IMG/VR virus record: IMGVR_UViG_3300033388_004406
Coordinates: 1-32,210 of that record
Direction: 5' to 3' (one strand)
Origin: a virus
Length of the DNA: 32,210 nucleotides
A model generated the notes under the pieces. That model worked only from the letters and a program-made list of their open reading frames with translations. It was not told where the DNA came from and searched no databases. Shown in pieces: positions 6,677 through 14,818 of this stretch. The position numbers were made by a program, and so were the translations under genes. Position 1 is the stretch's first letter, and each line of letters begins with the position of its first letter.

Positions 6677-7234
6677 ATGAAAAAAGTTAAGAAAATTATT
6701 AACGGAAATATTTTTTGGAAATATAACGGACGTTTATATCCCGATTATTTGGCGCATGGAAATGCCCAGGCTTTTATTTCTGAAATTGCATTAAAATATT
6801 GTGTTGGTAATGGGTTAGATATCGGTGCGGGAATTAATGTTTTGCCTGGTGCCACGCCAGTCGGACAATGGCCGCTTTTAAATATGGGAGCGCATAAATT
6901 ACCGCATTCTAATTGCGGAAATCAAACTTTGGATTATATTTTCAGTTCGCATTGCTTGGAGCATTTAAAAGCACCAGGCGAAGCGCTTGATTTATGGATT
7001 AGTAAAATCAAAACAGATGGGATACTTTTTCTTTATTTGCCACATCCTGATATGGAAATGTGGCGGCAGGGTGAGGAACATGGACAAAAGCATGAATGGA
7101 TACCAACCCCGGCTATTCTTGAAAAAATGTTTAGAGAAAGAAATTTACAAGTTTTAGAAATACAATATACCGAGGATATTTATTATTCGTTTCATATTGT
7201 TGGAAGAAAATTAAAGGAGACTCAAAATGTTTAA
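6677..7234 (+). CDS. SAM-dependent methyltransferase inserted in the head module
   Basis: This 185-residue class I methyltransferase follows a strong AGGAGGG site. Motif I is NGLDIGAGINVLPG (about residues 50-63), the later segment has DYIFSSHCLEHL, and a post-motif region is DGILFLYLPHPD. It resembles small-molecule, glycan or lipid type methyltransferases (Methyltransf_11/23 group) rather than DNA methylases. Its position between portal and prohead protease is unusual because head genes are normally contiguous. Substrate unknown. It overlaps the protease start by 8 nt. Confidence 0.82.
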   Translation: MKKVKKIINGNIFWKYNGRLYPDYLAHGNAQAFISEIALKYCVGNGLDIGAGINVLPGATPVGQWPLLNMGAHKLPHSNCGNQTLDYIFSSHCLEHLKAPGEALDLWISKIKTDGILFLYLPHPDMEMWRQGEEHGQKHEWIPTPAILEKMFRERNLQVLEIQYTEDIYYSFHIVGRKLKETQNV

Positions 7235-7865
7235 AATAATTGACGGCGCGTTATCTATGCAATCAAAAAAACCTACTTACAAAACTATAACAAATAATAA
7301 TGGATTGATTATAGATTATCAAGATATTAAAATAGCCGGGTGTGCTAGCGAGTTCGGGCTTGACCGCGACGACGAAGACATGCAACCGGGTGCTTTTCAT
7401 AAAGATTTAAAAGTTTTTATGAAAAATGCTTTGATGACATTCAATCACGATCGTACTAGTAAGGACGCCGGAGTAGGCCGTTTTACTTTTGCCCAAGAGG
7501 ATAAAAAAGGGTTAAATGTCGAGGGTTTTTTGAGTAATGCACCTGGATTGTGTGATTTAAGGTTTAAAGTTGTGGAAGAGGTGATAAAGTCCTTTTCTGT
7601 TGGCGGTAGGTTTACAATGGAATTTGGTAAAAATTTTGTTAAAATTCATAAAGTAGCATTAAGAGAAATTGCGCTTTGTACTATTCCTGCATGTGAAAAA
7701 GCATCTTTTGAAATAAAATCAGAATCGAAGTCTTTTGAATCGCTTGAAAATATAGCGGAATGTAAGATTGATGATGATTTTTTTCAGAATGATTTCAAAA
7801 TGAATGGTTTTGATATTACAGAAATAGAAATTGATGGAATTAACCATAAAATAACGGAGGCTTAA
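7227..7865 (+). CDS. HK97-family prohead (maturation) protease
   Basis: The 212-residue protein has the S78 protease layout: GCASEFGLDRDDEDMQPGAFHKDL, then LMTFNHDRT with catalytic His74, and VIKSFSVGGRF with catalytic Ser124. The later VALREIALCTIPA is the usual family tail. The enzyme cleaves the scaffold or delta domain from the capsid protein during prohead maturation. An extra acidic C-terminal stretch of about 60 residues follows the core, perhaps a scaffold-targeting region. ATG 7227 has an AAGGAGA site, and the gene lies just before the major capsid gene, the standard arrangement. Confidence 0.9.
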   Translation: MFKIIDGALSMQSKKPTYKTITNNNGLIIDYQDIKIAGCASEFGLDRDDEDMQPGAFHKDLKVFMKNALMTFNHDRTSKDAGVGRFTFAQEDKKGLNVEGFLSNAPGLCDLRFKVVEEVIKSFSVGGRFTMEFGKNFVKIHKVALREIALCTIPACEKASFEIKSESKSFESLENIAECKIDDDFFQNDFKMNGFDITEIEIDGINHKITEA

Positions 7866-7866
7866 A

Positions 7867-9348
7867 ATGACTTTTAAAGAATTAGTTGAAAAAATTGTTG
7901 AACATATTAAAAGCGAAAATCTTATCTCACAAGAAGAATTTGATAAAAGCAAAAATTCAGAAAATGAAATCGATTTAAAAAAGTTGAGTGAGTTAATTAG
8001 TGCTGATGTTATGGCAAAGGTTCATTTGGCTATTGTTGAAGAAAGCGCAAAACAAGAAAAAGAAGCGGAGAAAAAAGCGGCTGAATTGCGTGTTTCTGAT
8101 TTAGAAAAACGCGAAAAGGAAGTTAAAGAAAAAGAAGAAAAAATGAAAGAGATGTTAAAGCATGGTGCTCCGCCTATTGCTGGTAGGTTTTCTTCTAAAA
8201 ATATTTCTAAAGCTGACGAGGAAATGCGGGATGCTGTTATTGATGCGCGTGAGCGCGGAACAAAAACAGTGATAAAATCTGATCTTAATGTGGCTCACGG
8301 CGATCATGTTTGTCAGCAAATTGAAATGAATAAAAATAAAGCTGATACAAATTTTGACGCTGCTGCTGGCTATGGTATTGAGTGGGTTCCGGAAGCACGG
8401 GGGACTGATTTGTATGTGCGCATGCAGACTGTTGGAGACTCAATTCATCGACGTTTTAAAAAGAAAAATATGACTTCCCGCACACAAAAAGTTAATGAAT
8501 TGCTGACAGGTGTAACAGTTAAGGTTTATTCCGGGAACCAGACTGCTGACAAAGCACTTGAAAGCGTTGAGGCTTCCGCGTTAGGTACAGATGATTTAAC
8601 ATTGACATCCAAATCATTTGTAGCTAAAAGTAATTTATATGATGATATTATTGAGGATTCCATTATTGACTCAGTGAGAGAACATAAAACCGATCACGCA
8701 ATACAGATGAATGAATCTGTTGACGAGGCCACTATTAACGGTGATACCTCTAGTCCTCATATGGATAATGACACGGAAGATATTGCAAACGATCCCAAAA
8801 AAGCATGGAAGGGTTTGCGTTATTATGCAATTACTGGCGGGTTAACAAGTGACTGGGGGTCTGGTAATTTATCTTTAGCTAATATGGATAAGCTTAAAGT
8901 GTTGCTTGGAAAATATTGTCGTGATCCGAAAACAATTAAGCAAGTTTTTTGGCTGTTAGGAATTAAAGGCATAAATACGCTTGAGGCATTAGCCGATTTT
9001 AAAACAGCCGAAAAAGCTGGGGCAAGATTAACTTTGTTTGATGGGCGAGTCGAAAAGTACTCCGGATATGATCTTTTATCAACTTCGCAAATGCGTGAAG
9101 ATTTGGACGCTGATGGTTATTATGATGATGTTACTAGCGGCCAGGTAAGCACTAAAGGTTCTACTTTCTTAATTAATCCTAGTCAATTTATTTTTGGCGT
9201 GCGAAAAAAATTAAAAACAATAATTGTACCAAAACCGGAAGATGATAAAATTATTATTGTAAGTAAAATTAGGATGGCTTTTTCTCCTTATGAAACGCCT
9301 TCTTCTTCGATTTCTAGCGTTGCTATTGGTATTAATAACACTGCATAA
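7867..9348 (+). CDS. Major capsid protein, HK97 fold, with N-terminal scaffold-like coiled coil
   Basis: The 493-residue protein starts 1 nt after the protease stop. Residues 1 to about 105 are highly charged, with an EKEAEKKAAELRVSDLEKRE coiled-coil type segment, consistent with the delta domain that is removed by the protease. The rest is the capsid fold: AAAGYGIEWVPEARGTDLY near residues 160-178 is the N-arm and P-loop type region, and FVAKSNLYDDIIEDSIID, FLINPSQFIFG and KIRMAFSPYE follow in family order. It forms the shell hexons and pentons. A hairpin (9373-9413) follows it. Confidence 0.93.
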   Translation: MTFKELVEKIVEHIKSENLISQEEFDKSKNSENEIDLKKLSELISADVMAKVHLAIVEESAKQEKEAEKKAAELRVSDLEKREKEVKEKEEKMKEMLKHGAPPIAGRFSSKNISKADEEMRDAVIDARERGTKTVIKSDLNVAHGDHVCQQIEMNKNKADTNFDAAAGYGIEWVPEARGTDLYVRMQTVGDSIHRRFKKKNMTSRTQKVNELLTGVTVKVYSGNQTADKALESVEASALGTDDLTLTSKSFVAKSNLYDDIIEDSIIDSVREHKTDHAIQMNESVDEATINGDTSSPHMDNDTEDIANDPKKAWKGLRYYAITGGLTSDWGSGNLSLANMDKLKVLLGKYCRDPKTIKQVFWLLGIKGINTLEALADFKTAEKAGARLTLFDGRVEKYSGYDLLSTSQMREDLDADGYYDDVTSGQVSTKGSTFLINPSQFIFGVRKKLKTIIVPKPEDDKIIIVSKIRMAFSPYETPSSSISSVAIGINNTA

Positions 9349-9372
9349 TTTTAATAGGCACAGCTAGCCTAT

Positions 9373-9413
9373 CGCCTGGAGGGCCGTAATTTTGCGGTCC
9401 TCCAAATATGGCG
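9373..9413 (+). other. Strong RNA hairpin after the major capsid gene
   Basis: The arms 9377-9386 (TGGAGGGCCG) and 9395-9404 (CGGTCCTCCA) form a 10 bp stem with one G-U pair and an 8-nt loop. CGCC at 9373-9376 and GGCG at 9410-9413 can extend it. No T tract follows, so this is more likely an mRNA stability, processing or attenuation element than a full terminator. Its GC content is far above the surroundings. Confidence 0.6.
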
Positions 9414-9429
9414 AACGAAAGGAATTAGT

Positions 9430-9723
9430 ATGAAAAAAATTGTTAATTTAGGAAAATATAAAATTGAAAGTGATGGATATGATTTTATTCCAAAAAAAGT
9501 TTTAAAAGTATCGGACGAATTAGCGGATAAATTAATGGCAACTTTTATTAATCCAAATGGAAATTTTTATTTTGAAATTGCGAAGGATGAAATTATAGGG
9601 AAACCGTTATATGATAAAGTCCCGTCGGCGGAAGATGAACAAATTGACGAATCAATTAATATTAATGAAATGCTAGAAAAACCAAAAAGCAAAGGGCGAG
9701 GCCGGCCTAAAAAGGAAAAATAA
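9430..9723 (+). CDS. Hypothetical head-module protein with AT-hook-like tail
   Basis: This 97-residue protein follows an AAAGGA site. The N-terminal part contains KYKIESDGYDFIPKKVLKVSD and is otherwise unremarkable. The C-terminus SKGRGRPKKEK includes GRGRP, the core of an AT-hook, which binds the minor groove of AT-rich DNA. It sits between the capsid and connector genes, the place where decoration or head-completion proteins are found. No family is recognised. Confidence 0.6.
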   Translation: MKKIVNLGKYKIESDGYDFIPKKVLKVSDELADKLMATFINPNGNFYFEIAKDEIIGKPLYDKVPSAEDEQIDESININEMLEKPKSKGRGRPKKEK

Positions 9724-9725
9724 TT

Positions 9726-10343
9726 ATGAGTACGTTATTAAATCCATATACAACTTTAGCAGATATTAAAAGTTTTTGTGGTGTATCTGCATCAGATTTT
9801 GATGATAGGATTAAAACTGGCATCAATCAAGCATCACGTTTAATTGATGCTATAACTAGCCGGTTTTTTTATAAAAAAACATATACAGATTACTATATAA
9901 AACATACTGGAGGCGGAGCAGGTTGGCAAATTCTTGCGAGGCCATACGATAAAAGGCGCGGAGGTGTAATATTAACTCCACAAAATGCGCCTATTATTTC
10001 TGTTACTTCAATTTATGAAGACGATGTTTTGCTAGTTGAAAATGATGATTATTATTTGGATATTGATTTAGGGCAAATCGAGCGCTTAGGGTCATGGCCG
10101 CAATTACCGCGTACAATCAAAATGACATGCAATATAGGATATGATACCGCTGATACCGAAACGCCGAGCGATGATTTACCGGGTGATATTGCATATTATA
10201 CGCTAGAAATAGCGGCACGATTGTCCGGGCGATATCATAAAGAACAACCTGGACTTGATGGTACGATAGTTAATATCAATTCTCATAATGTACCGAAATG
10301 GATAGTTGACAATTTAAAGAAAATGAAACCAATTTATTTATAA
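9726..10343 (+). CDS. Head-tail connector (gp6-like)
   Basis: The 205-residue product begins STLLNPYTTLADIKSFCGVSASDFDDRI, the typical N-terminus of HK97 gp6-like connectors. It continues with helical ASRLIDAITSRFFY, beta segments APIISVTSIYEDD and ENDDYYLDIDLGQI, and a C-terminal helix region DIAYYTLEIAARL. These proteins form a ring under the portal that closes the head and docks the tail. ATG 9726 lies 2 nt after the previous stop. The order capsid, small protein, connector agrees with the assignment. Confidence 0.82.
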   Translation: MSTLLNPYTTLADIKSFCGVSASDFDDRIKTGINQASRLIDAITSRFFYKKTYTDYYIKHTGGGAGWQILARPYDKRRGGVILTPQNAPIISVTSIYEDDVLLVENDDYYLDIDLGQIERLGSWPQLPRTIKMTCNIGYDTADTETPSDDLPGDIAYYTLEIAARLSGRYHKEQPGLDGTIVNINSHNVPKWIVDNLKKMKPIYL

Positions 10344-10352
10344 GGGGGTATT

Positions 10353-10469
10353 ATGGTTACTTCAAATTTAAACGGTAAAAATATATGGTATGATAACAAA
10401 AACAAAATTTGGAGGTATAAACAAAGTAATAAAAAAGTTTATAATCAAGGTAAACGCAATAATGGCTGA
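10353..10469 (+). CDS. Small phage protein, 38 residues
   Basis: ATG 10353 is preceded by AAGGGGG, a strong SD. The peptide begins MVTSNLNGKNIWYD and then NKNKIWRYKQ. It resembles the N-terminus of a family of short phage proteins that read roughly G...Y-D-....W-x-Y-x-D and continue into a CxxC knuckle, which this version lacks. It may be a truncated relative. It overlaps the following gene's start by 8 nt. Confidence 0.5.
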   Translation: MVTSNLNGKNIWYDNKNKIWRYKQSNKKVYNQGKRNNG

Positions 10470-10944
10470 TATTGAGTTTAAATATGATAAAGTAGCATGG
10501 AAAAAATTTATTAATAGGATAGAAAAAAAAGTTTCTAAAGATACACAAGATAGAATTTTAAAATCGACTGCCTTTAATGAAGGGCTATCAACTTTTATCC
10601 GCGCAACGGGTAAATGGCGGTCCATTAGAAATCAATGGAAGGTTTTAGCTGAGTCGAGCGGATATAAAATTGTTAATACTAACAAAGTCGCCGGTTTTTT
10701 AGAAAAAGGTACCGGATTACATGGTCCGATGCACAGAATTATAACGCCAAAGAAAAAGAAGTGGTTATATATTCCTTTGCGCCGGAGTGCGGCTATTTGG
10801 CGTCCTGGTTTAGTTATTGGAAAAGATTATATCCTAGCAAAAGAATCAAAAGGGATGTCTGCTCAACCGTTTTTTGATGATGCAAAGAAAACAGTTTTTA
10901 AGGCTTTTGTAAAAAACTTTTTAACGGAGTTAAGAAAAAAATGA
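10462..10944 (+). CDS. HK97 gp10-like head-tail/tail-completion protein
   Basis: ATG 10462 is chosen over the upstream ATG 10390 because the latter lies inside the preceding small gene and adds an atypical basic stretch. The 160-residue product carries VAGFLEKGTGLHGPMHRIITPKK, the conserved centre (Y/F-x-x-x-x-E-x-GT ... I-x-PK) of gp10-like proteins, followed by WLYIPLRR. These small proteins sit at the head-tail joining region or in the tail terminator complex. The stop overlaps the next start. Confidence 0.72.
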   Translation: MADIEFKYDKVAWKKFINRIEKKVSKDTQDRILKSTAFNEGLSTFIRATGKWRSIRNQWKVLAESSGYKIVNTNKVAGFLEKGTGLHGPMHRIITPKKKKWLYIPLRRSAAIWRPGLVIGKDYILAKESKGMSAQPFFDDAKKTVFKAFVKNFLTELRKK

Positions 10945-11639
10945 ATAAATTATTAAAACATCCAGTTTTTCCAGGCGTATTATCGGCGTTGGCTATAGAT
11001 GCCAATAAAGATTGGCAAGGTAAAAATATTACTAATATCAATAATATTGATGCGAATATAGCGACTATTGGCGACGGAAGTAATTATTCTGAATTTAATT
11101 CTACTGGCCGCTTGATTTTGCATGGAAATGCGCGTATTGCTAAAGATTTATTTATGCCGGCGGCTGGTATACGGGCACCAGGAACCAAACCTGCAACATA
11201 TGTCGATTTGGGATTAAATGGCGCTTGGGAATTTTCGGACGGCACAGACGACACGGTCGGCGTTTTTATTTATGTTCCGCATGAAATAGATATAGCAGTC
11301 CAGCCATGTATTAGAATAAAGTGGTCGAGTCCTACGGCTGACCCCGGAAATGATTCAAAGCAGGCTGTATGGCAAGTGGAATATTTATGGGTTGCATTAA
11401 ATGAGGCTGTAGACGGTGCAGCGCAAGAAACATTATCTGTAACAACATCTGCATCAATTGTAGCTAATGGGTTAATTAAATCTTGCGTTACTTTAGTTGC
11501 TCCTTCTGTCGATGACATTGGTTTGGTTGTTCGTATCAAAAGACTAGGCGCAGATGGTGCTGACACGCTAGGTGATGTTGCACATGTTTCAGGATTTAAT
11601 TTACATTATATTAGTAATAAATTAGGGGAAATATTATGA
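10941..11639 (+). CDS. Beta-rich virion-associated protein
   Basis: The protein has 232 residues and starts with an overlap on the gp10-like gene. The N-terminal third contains DWQGKNITNINNIDANIATIG and repeated Ile-Asn-Ile-Asp style turns, as in tail-spike and fibre N-termini. The remainder has long beta strands: VGVFIYVPHEIDIAVQPCIRI, followed by QETLSVTTSASIVANGLIK. No catalytic motif is seen. It may be a neck fibre, decoration or baseplate-associated beta protein. Certainty about the role is low. Confidence 0.55.
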   Translation: MNKLLKHPVFPGVLSALAIDANKDWQGKNITNINNIDANIATIGDGSNYSEFNSTGRLILHGNARIAKDLFMPAAGIRAPGTKPATYVDLGLNGAWEFSDGTDDTVGVFIYVPHEIDIAVQPCIRIKWSSPTADPGNDSKQAVWQVEYLWVALNEAVDGAAQETLSVTTSASIVANGLIKSCVTLVAPSVDDIGLVVRIKRLGADGADTLGDVAHVSGFNLHYISNKLGEIL

Positions 11640-12091
11640 ATATTGTTGTATTTTTTGCTGATATTGGTGTTCCTAAAACTGGATTATCGCCGGTTATAGA
11701 TATTTGGGAGTTAGATGGAACGCATGTTATAAATAATCAGGCTATGACTGAAATTGCCGGGGGATTTTATAAATATAATTTTACTTCTTATGATGCTACA
11801 AAAGATTATGTTATTCGGAGCGATTCTGTGACGCTTTCTGGTTCGGAACGATACGCTTACAGTTCAAACGAACATAAAAAAGAATTGGATGTTTTACAAG
11901 CGTTAATTGGAAAAAATTATAGATTAAAAAATATTACTCGTGATGATGCTGGCAATATGACTGCAGGTACAGTTGTAGGATATGCTAATGCAACGGATGC
12001 CAATAACGATACTAATGCTATTGTTACATTAACAGTTACCGGAACAGCAGAAAATAATAGATTGACAGATGCTTTACAATTAGAGGCGTAA
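11636..12091 (+). CDS. Ig-like beta-sandwich virion protein
   Basis: The 151-residue product begins with an ATGA overlap. The first 80 residues carry a beta-sandwich pattern with DIWELDGTHVINNQAMTEIAGGFYKYNFT and DYVIRSDSV, which I recognise from phage structural proteins with Ig or carbohydrate-binding-like folds. The C-terminal half has DDAGNMTAGTVVGYANATDAN and TVTGTAENN. It is likely surface exposed on the virion. It is adjacent to a second beta-rich gene and the two may work together. Confidence 0.5.
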   Translation: MNIVVFFADIGVPKTGLSPVIDIWELDGTHVINNQAMTEIAGGFYKYNFTSYDATKDYVIRSDSVTLSGSERYAYSSNEHKKELDVLQALIGKNYRLKNITRDDAGNMTAGTVVGYANATDANNDTNAIVTLTVTGTAENNRLTDALQLEA

Positions 12092-12144
12092 TAATGGGAT
12101 TATTTTCTTTAGCTACACATGGATTATTTGAGGATTTAGCGATT

Positions 12145-12150
12145 AGGAGG
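12145..12150 (+). promoter_or_regulatory. Ribosome binding site that sets the 12160 start
   Basis: AGGAGG lies 9 nt upstream of an in-frame ATG at 12160, inside the longer frame that begins at 12094. It is the strongest SD in the neighbourhood and argues for internal initiation. Confidence 0.5.
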
Positions 12151-12159
12151 GTTTCAGGA

Positions 12160-12618
12160 ATGGCGAATGAAATTATAAATGCTTTTGATGAAATGGTTTC
12201 TCGGTTGAATAACGCTTCTGAAGCTGGCGAACAATTAGAAGGCGTGGAAATAATTGAGGGCCCGGTTAGCGATATCCGAGGGCATGAAAATTTACCATAC
12301 GTGCAATATGAGCTTGTACGTGGAGGGTTTTTAGAAAATACAGAACTTAACGCACGTGCTAATTTTAAACTTGATGTTTTGTTGCGGTGCGGGGAGTCAT
12401 TGGAAAAAAAATATTATGATACTAATAAAGTCAGGGGTGTGTTATGGTTATTGCAGCGCGTACAAAACGCAATTGATGGATCGGATTTAGGTGGTAACCA
12501 AAATTGGCACGCTCCACCTGTTTATTTAGCAGAAAATTTTGAGGTGTCAGAATTAAGAATGCTATATGATATTAGATTAACATTAACAACTAAAAAATAT
12601 TCACGAGGATCATTATAG
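12160..12618 (+). CDS. Tail terminator/minor tail protein-like
   Basis: The preferred start is ATG 12160 after AGGAGG; a longer frame starting at ATG 12094 adds 22 residues (MGLFSLATHGLFEDLAIRRV...). The 152-residue product has an N-terminal helix (EIINAFDEMVSRLNNAS), beta strands including LPYVQYELVRGG, and a C-terminal YDIRLTLTTKKYSRGSL strand. This pattern and its position between the gp10-like protein and tail tube suggest a tail-terminator role, in which a hexameric ring caps the tail tube and joins it to the head. The evidence is mostly from position and general fold. Confidence 0.6.
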   Translation: MANEIINAFDEMVSRLNNASEAGEQLEGVEIIEGPVSDIRGHENLPYVQYELVRGGFLENTELNARANFKLDVLLRCGESLEKKYYDTNKVRGVLWLLQRVQNAIDGSDLGGNQNWHAPPVYLAENFEVSELRMLYDIRLTLTTKKYSRGSL

Positions 12619-12633
12619 AAAGGAGGTCAAAAT

Positions 12634-12900
12634 ATGAAATTAAAATATTGCGGATATGAACCTATTTTTAATACGATTTGGGGGACTTTTATACATGGCC
12701 AAGTGAAAAATGTTCCCAAAACATTAGAAAAAACCGCGCTATCTTTAGCACAAACGCCGCAATGGGAAATAATAACCGAATCACCGGGTATTAGTAGGGT
12801 TGTACAAACAAAATTTGAAACGGAAAGCAAATTTTTTGAACACAAAAAAGGCTCAAAAAGAAGCCGGAAAGGATTGACTAATGACAATGCAACGCGGTAG
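12634..12900 (+). CDS. Small conserved protein upstream of the tail tube
   Basis: The 88-residue product follows AAGGAGG at 12619-12625. Its start MKLKYCGYEPIFNTIWGTFIHGQVK matches a short phage protein type (YxGYEPxFNTxWGTF-like) often located just before tail genes. The C-terminus is basic (KKGSKRSRKG), which may allow nucleic acid or partner binding. It overlaps the tail tube start by 20 nt. Confidence 0.6.
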   Translation: MKLKYCGYEPIFNTIWGTFIHGQVKNVPKTLEKTALSLAQTPQWEIITESPGISRVVQTKFETESKFFEHKKGSKRSRKGLTNDNATR

Positions 12901-14209
12901 TCAAGTTTTTGTAGGATATTCTCAAAATGGGATTTTAGGTGTTCATCGCGATCCGACACATTATGTCGCTTGCGAATCTTTCGCTTACAATGTTGAACCA
13001 ATAGAAATTGATAGGGAAATTTTTATCCCAGGACAACATCACGAATCTATTGAGCGATTAATAGCAGGATTTAATTATTCCGGCAATATGGTTTTTGATT
13101 TACACCCGGCAGAAGGTATTCATTTTATGAAGGGTGTTTTGGGTGAAATCACTACAACCGAATTAACTGGAGCAGGCGCAATTGAACATCAATTTTTAGG
13201 TGGTGATACAGTCCCCATGCCTAATGGGTTTAGTTTTACGGTAGAAATGGACCGGAAAGTTTATTTATTTTCTGGTGTTGTTGTTACCAGTATAGAAAAA
13301 GTTAGCGAGGCTGATGGCGTTGTAAAATGCACCGTTAATTGGATTGCTAAACTTTTGGATATCTCTAGTGATGGCACAAGCGGTACAAGTATAGGACAAA
13401 ATGCAATGAGTTTTACCGTCACGCTTGTTGTAGATACATCTGATCAAATAAAGTTGAATATAGATAGCGGTGGCGCTGTAGAGATAACAATAGCAGCCGG
13501 CGCATATACAACCGCGGCTGCATTGGAAGCAGCTATCAATACAGCTATTGAGGGGACTAGTGGATTGTTAGATAGTGATGGAAATCCAGAGGTTGCCTGT
13601 TATATTGATAGTGATAATAAGTGCCATTTTTATACGGCTGATAAAGGATCGGGCGCAGAAGTTGCCTGGACCGCTGGTACTAACGATGCGAGTACCCTGT
13701 TAGGGATGGGAACGCCTGTTGAAGCTGCTGGTTCTGACACAATCGCATCACCGAGTTACTCATCTATCGCACCGTTTAAAGCGCATCAATTATCGGTTTT
13801 GTATGCCGGTAGTGAAATTTATGTTGATAAATTCACTATTTTAATTGACGCCGGGATAATTGGTAAACGATATCATGGCCATAAATACATGCGCCGGCCA
13901 CAATTAGAAAAAAAGCGTATGATTACCGGATCGTATGAAAAAGATTATGAAGATGAGACAGAAATAACCGCAGCGGTTGCAAATTCTAATGTTGAGTTGA
14001 AAGGACAGTACAGAACTGGTATTGTAGCCGCCGGCGGTGTTAACTACGATGCTGATGAGTGGTTGAAACGTGTGCGTATAACTGGCGCGCCGCATCCGCA
14101 ACCGATACATGGCACTTTACGGCAAGTTGTAACTTTTAAAGCGTACAAAGAGGACGCGACTTACAATGATTATCGTTTTGATGTTATTAATTTATTAAGT
14201 TCAATTTAA
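12881..14209 (+). CDS. Tail tube-like protein with an inserted flagellin-IN-like domain
   Basis: The 442-residue protein has outer parts with a tail-tube/major tail pattern: RGSQVFVGYSQNGILG at the start, FIPGQHHESIERLIAGFNYSG, and the C-terminal LKRVRITGAPHPQPIHGTLRQVVTF. Between about residues 170 and 290 lies an insertion: TVTLVVDTSDQIKLNIDSG, VEITIAAGAYTTAAALEAAI, CYIDSDNKCHFYTADKGSG. This resembles the flagellin-IN type module, in which a beta unit with a terminal D-x-N/G-x-hydrophobic strand decorates filaments. The tail tube is the inner tube of the siphovirus tail. A strong terminator follows. Confidence 0.72.
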   Translation: MTMQRGSQVFVGYSQNGILGVHRDPTHYVACESFAYNVEPIEIDREIFIPGQHHESIERLIAGFNYSGNMVFDLHPAEGIHFMKGVLGEITTTELTGAGAIEHQFLGGDTVPMPNGFSFTVEMDRKVYLFSGVVVTSIEKVSEADGVVKCTVNWIAKLLDISSDGTSGTSIGQNAMSFTVTLVVDTSDQIKLNIDSGGAVEITIAAGAYTTAAALEAAINTAIEGTSGLLDSDGNPEVACYIDSDNKCHFYTADKGSGAEVAWTAGTNDASTLLGMGTPVEAAGSDTIASPSYSSIAPFKAHQLSVLYAGSEIYVDKFTILIDAGIIGKRYHGHKYMRRPQLEKKRMITGSYEKDYEDETEITAAVANSNVELKGQYRTGIVAAGGVNYDADEWLKRVRITGAPHPQPIHGTLRQVVTFKAYKEDATYNDYRFDVINLLSSI

Positions 14210-14220
14210 AGAAAGGGGCG

Positions 14221-14251
14221 GGTGTCCTGGGGTTCCCTGGGGCACCTTTTT
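14221..14251 (+). terminator. Rho-independent terminator after the tail tube gene
   Basis: Starting 12 nt after the stop at 14209, an 11 bp stem pairs 14221-14231 with 14236-14246 (outer arms GGTG and CACC, three G-U pairs). The loop is GTTC. TTTTT at 14247-14251 follows. This is the clearest intrinsic terminator in the window. A possible GTG start for the next gene (14222) lies inside it. Confidence 0.8.
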
Positions 14252-14257
14252 AAAAAA

Positions 14258-14818
14258 ATGATTAATAGAAAAACGAAAAAAATTAAAATCAATAAAAAAG
14301 TATGGCATATTAAAGGATTATTGCCAATTGATTTTATAGGATATAAATATTTTCCGTTTTCCTATTTTATTTTTCCTAAAAAATGCACACCTATAACAAT
14401 AAAACGCGATTGGAAATTGAAAACAAAAAAAATGCGTGAGGAAGACGAAGTTAAAGCACAAATTTTAAAAATTGGGCTTATATCACCTAAGAATATAATT
14501 ATTGATCCTGAAAAAGATGAATTTTTATATAATACTTTAATAAATGAAATTTACGCTTTAACATTTAATTTAACCTTAATTGAGAAATATTACAATCCAC
14601 AAAAAGAGATTAATATAGAATTTGCTGAAAATATTTATTTTTTATCGCAAAAAATGAATTGTGAGCCATACAGTTTATATGCTGATATAAAAAATGAGTT
14701 ACCATCATTGTATAATTGTAAACGATGGGATTTTAATTTGCTTATTATTCAGGCGGGGATTGAACGCGAACAAATGGAAATAGAAGAACAAATGCGCAAA
14801 GCAAAGGCGGGAAAATAA
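14258..14818 (+). CDS. Tail assembly chaperone-like protein
   Basis: I take ATG 14258, directly after the terminator. A GTG at 14222 has a good SD (AAAGGGG) but sits inside the terminator stem. The 186-residue product is lysine rich at its N-terminus and later has KREDEVKA-like helices, IYALTFNLTLIEKYY and WDFNLLIIQAGIEREQMEIEEQMRKAK. Its position directly before the tape measure gene fits the tail-assembly chaperone that coats the tape measure. The usual slippery frameshift between two chaperone forms is not seen. The sequence match itself is weak. Confidence 0.5.
   Translation: MINRKTKKIKINKKVWHIKGLLPIDFIGYKYFPFSYFIFPKKCTPITIKRDWKLKTKKMREEDEVKAQILKIGLISPKNIIIDPEKDEFLYNTLINEIYALTFNLTLIEKYYNPQKEINIEFAENIYFLSQKMNCEPYSLYADIKNELPSLYNCKRWDFNLLIIQAGIEREQMEIEEQMRKAKAGK

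Noticed and set aside
14222-14257. GTG start for the tail chaperone
   Set aside because: It lies in the terminator stem, and the residues it adds (SWGSLGHLFKK) derive from the hairpin. It stays possible because AAAGGGG precedes it.
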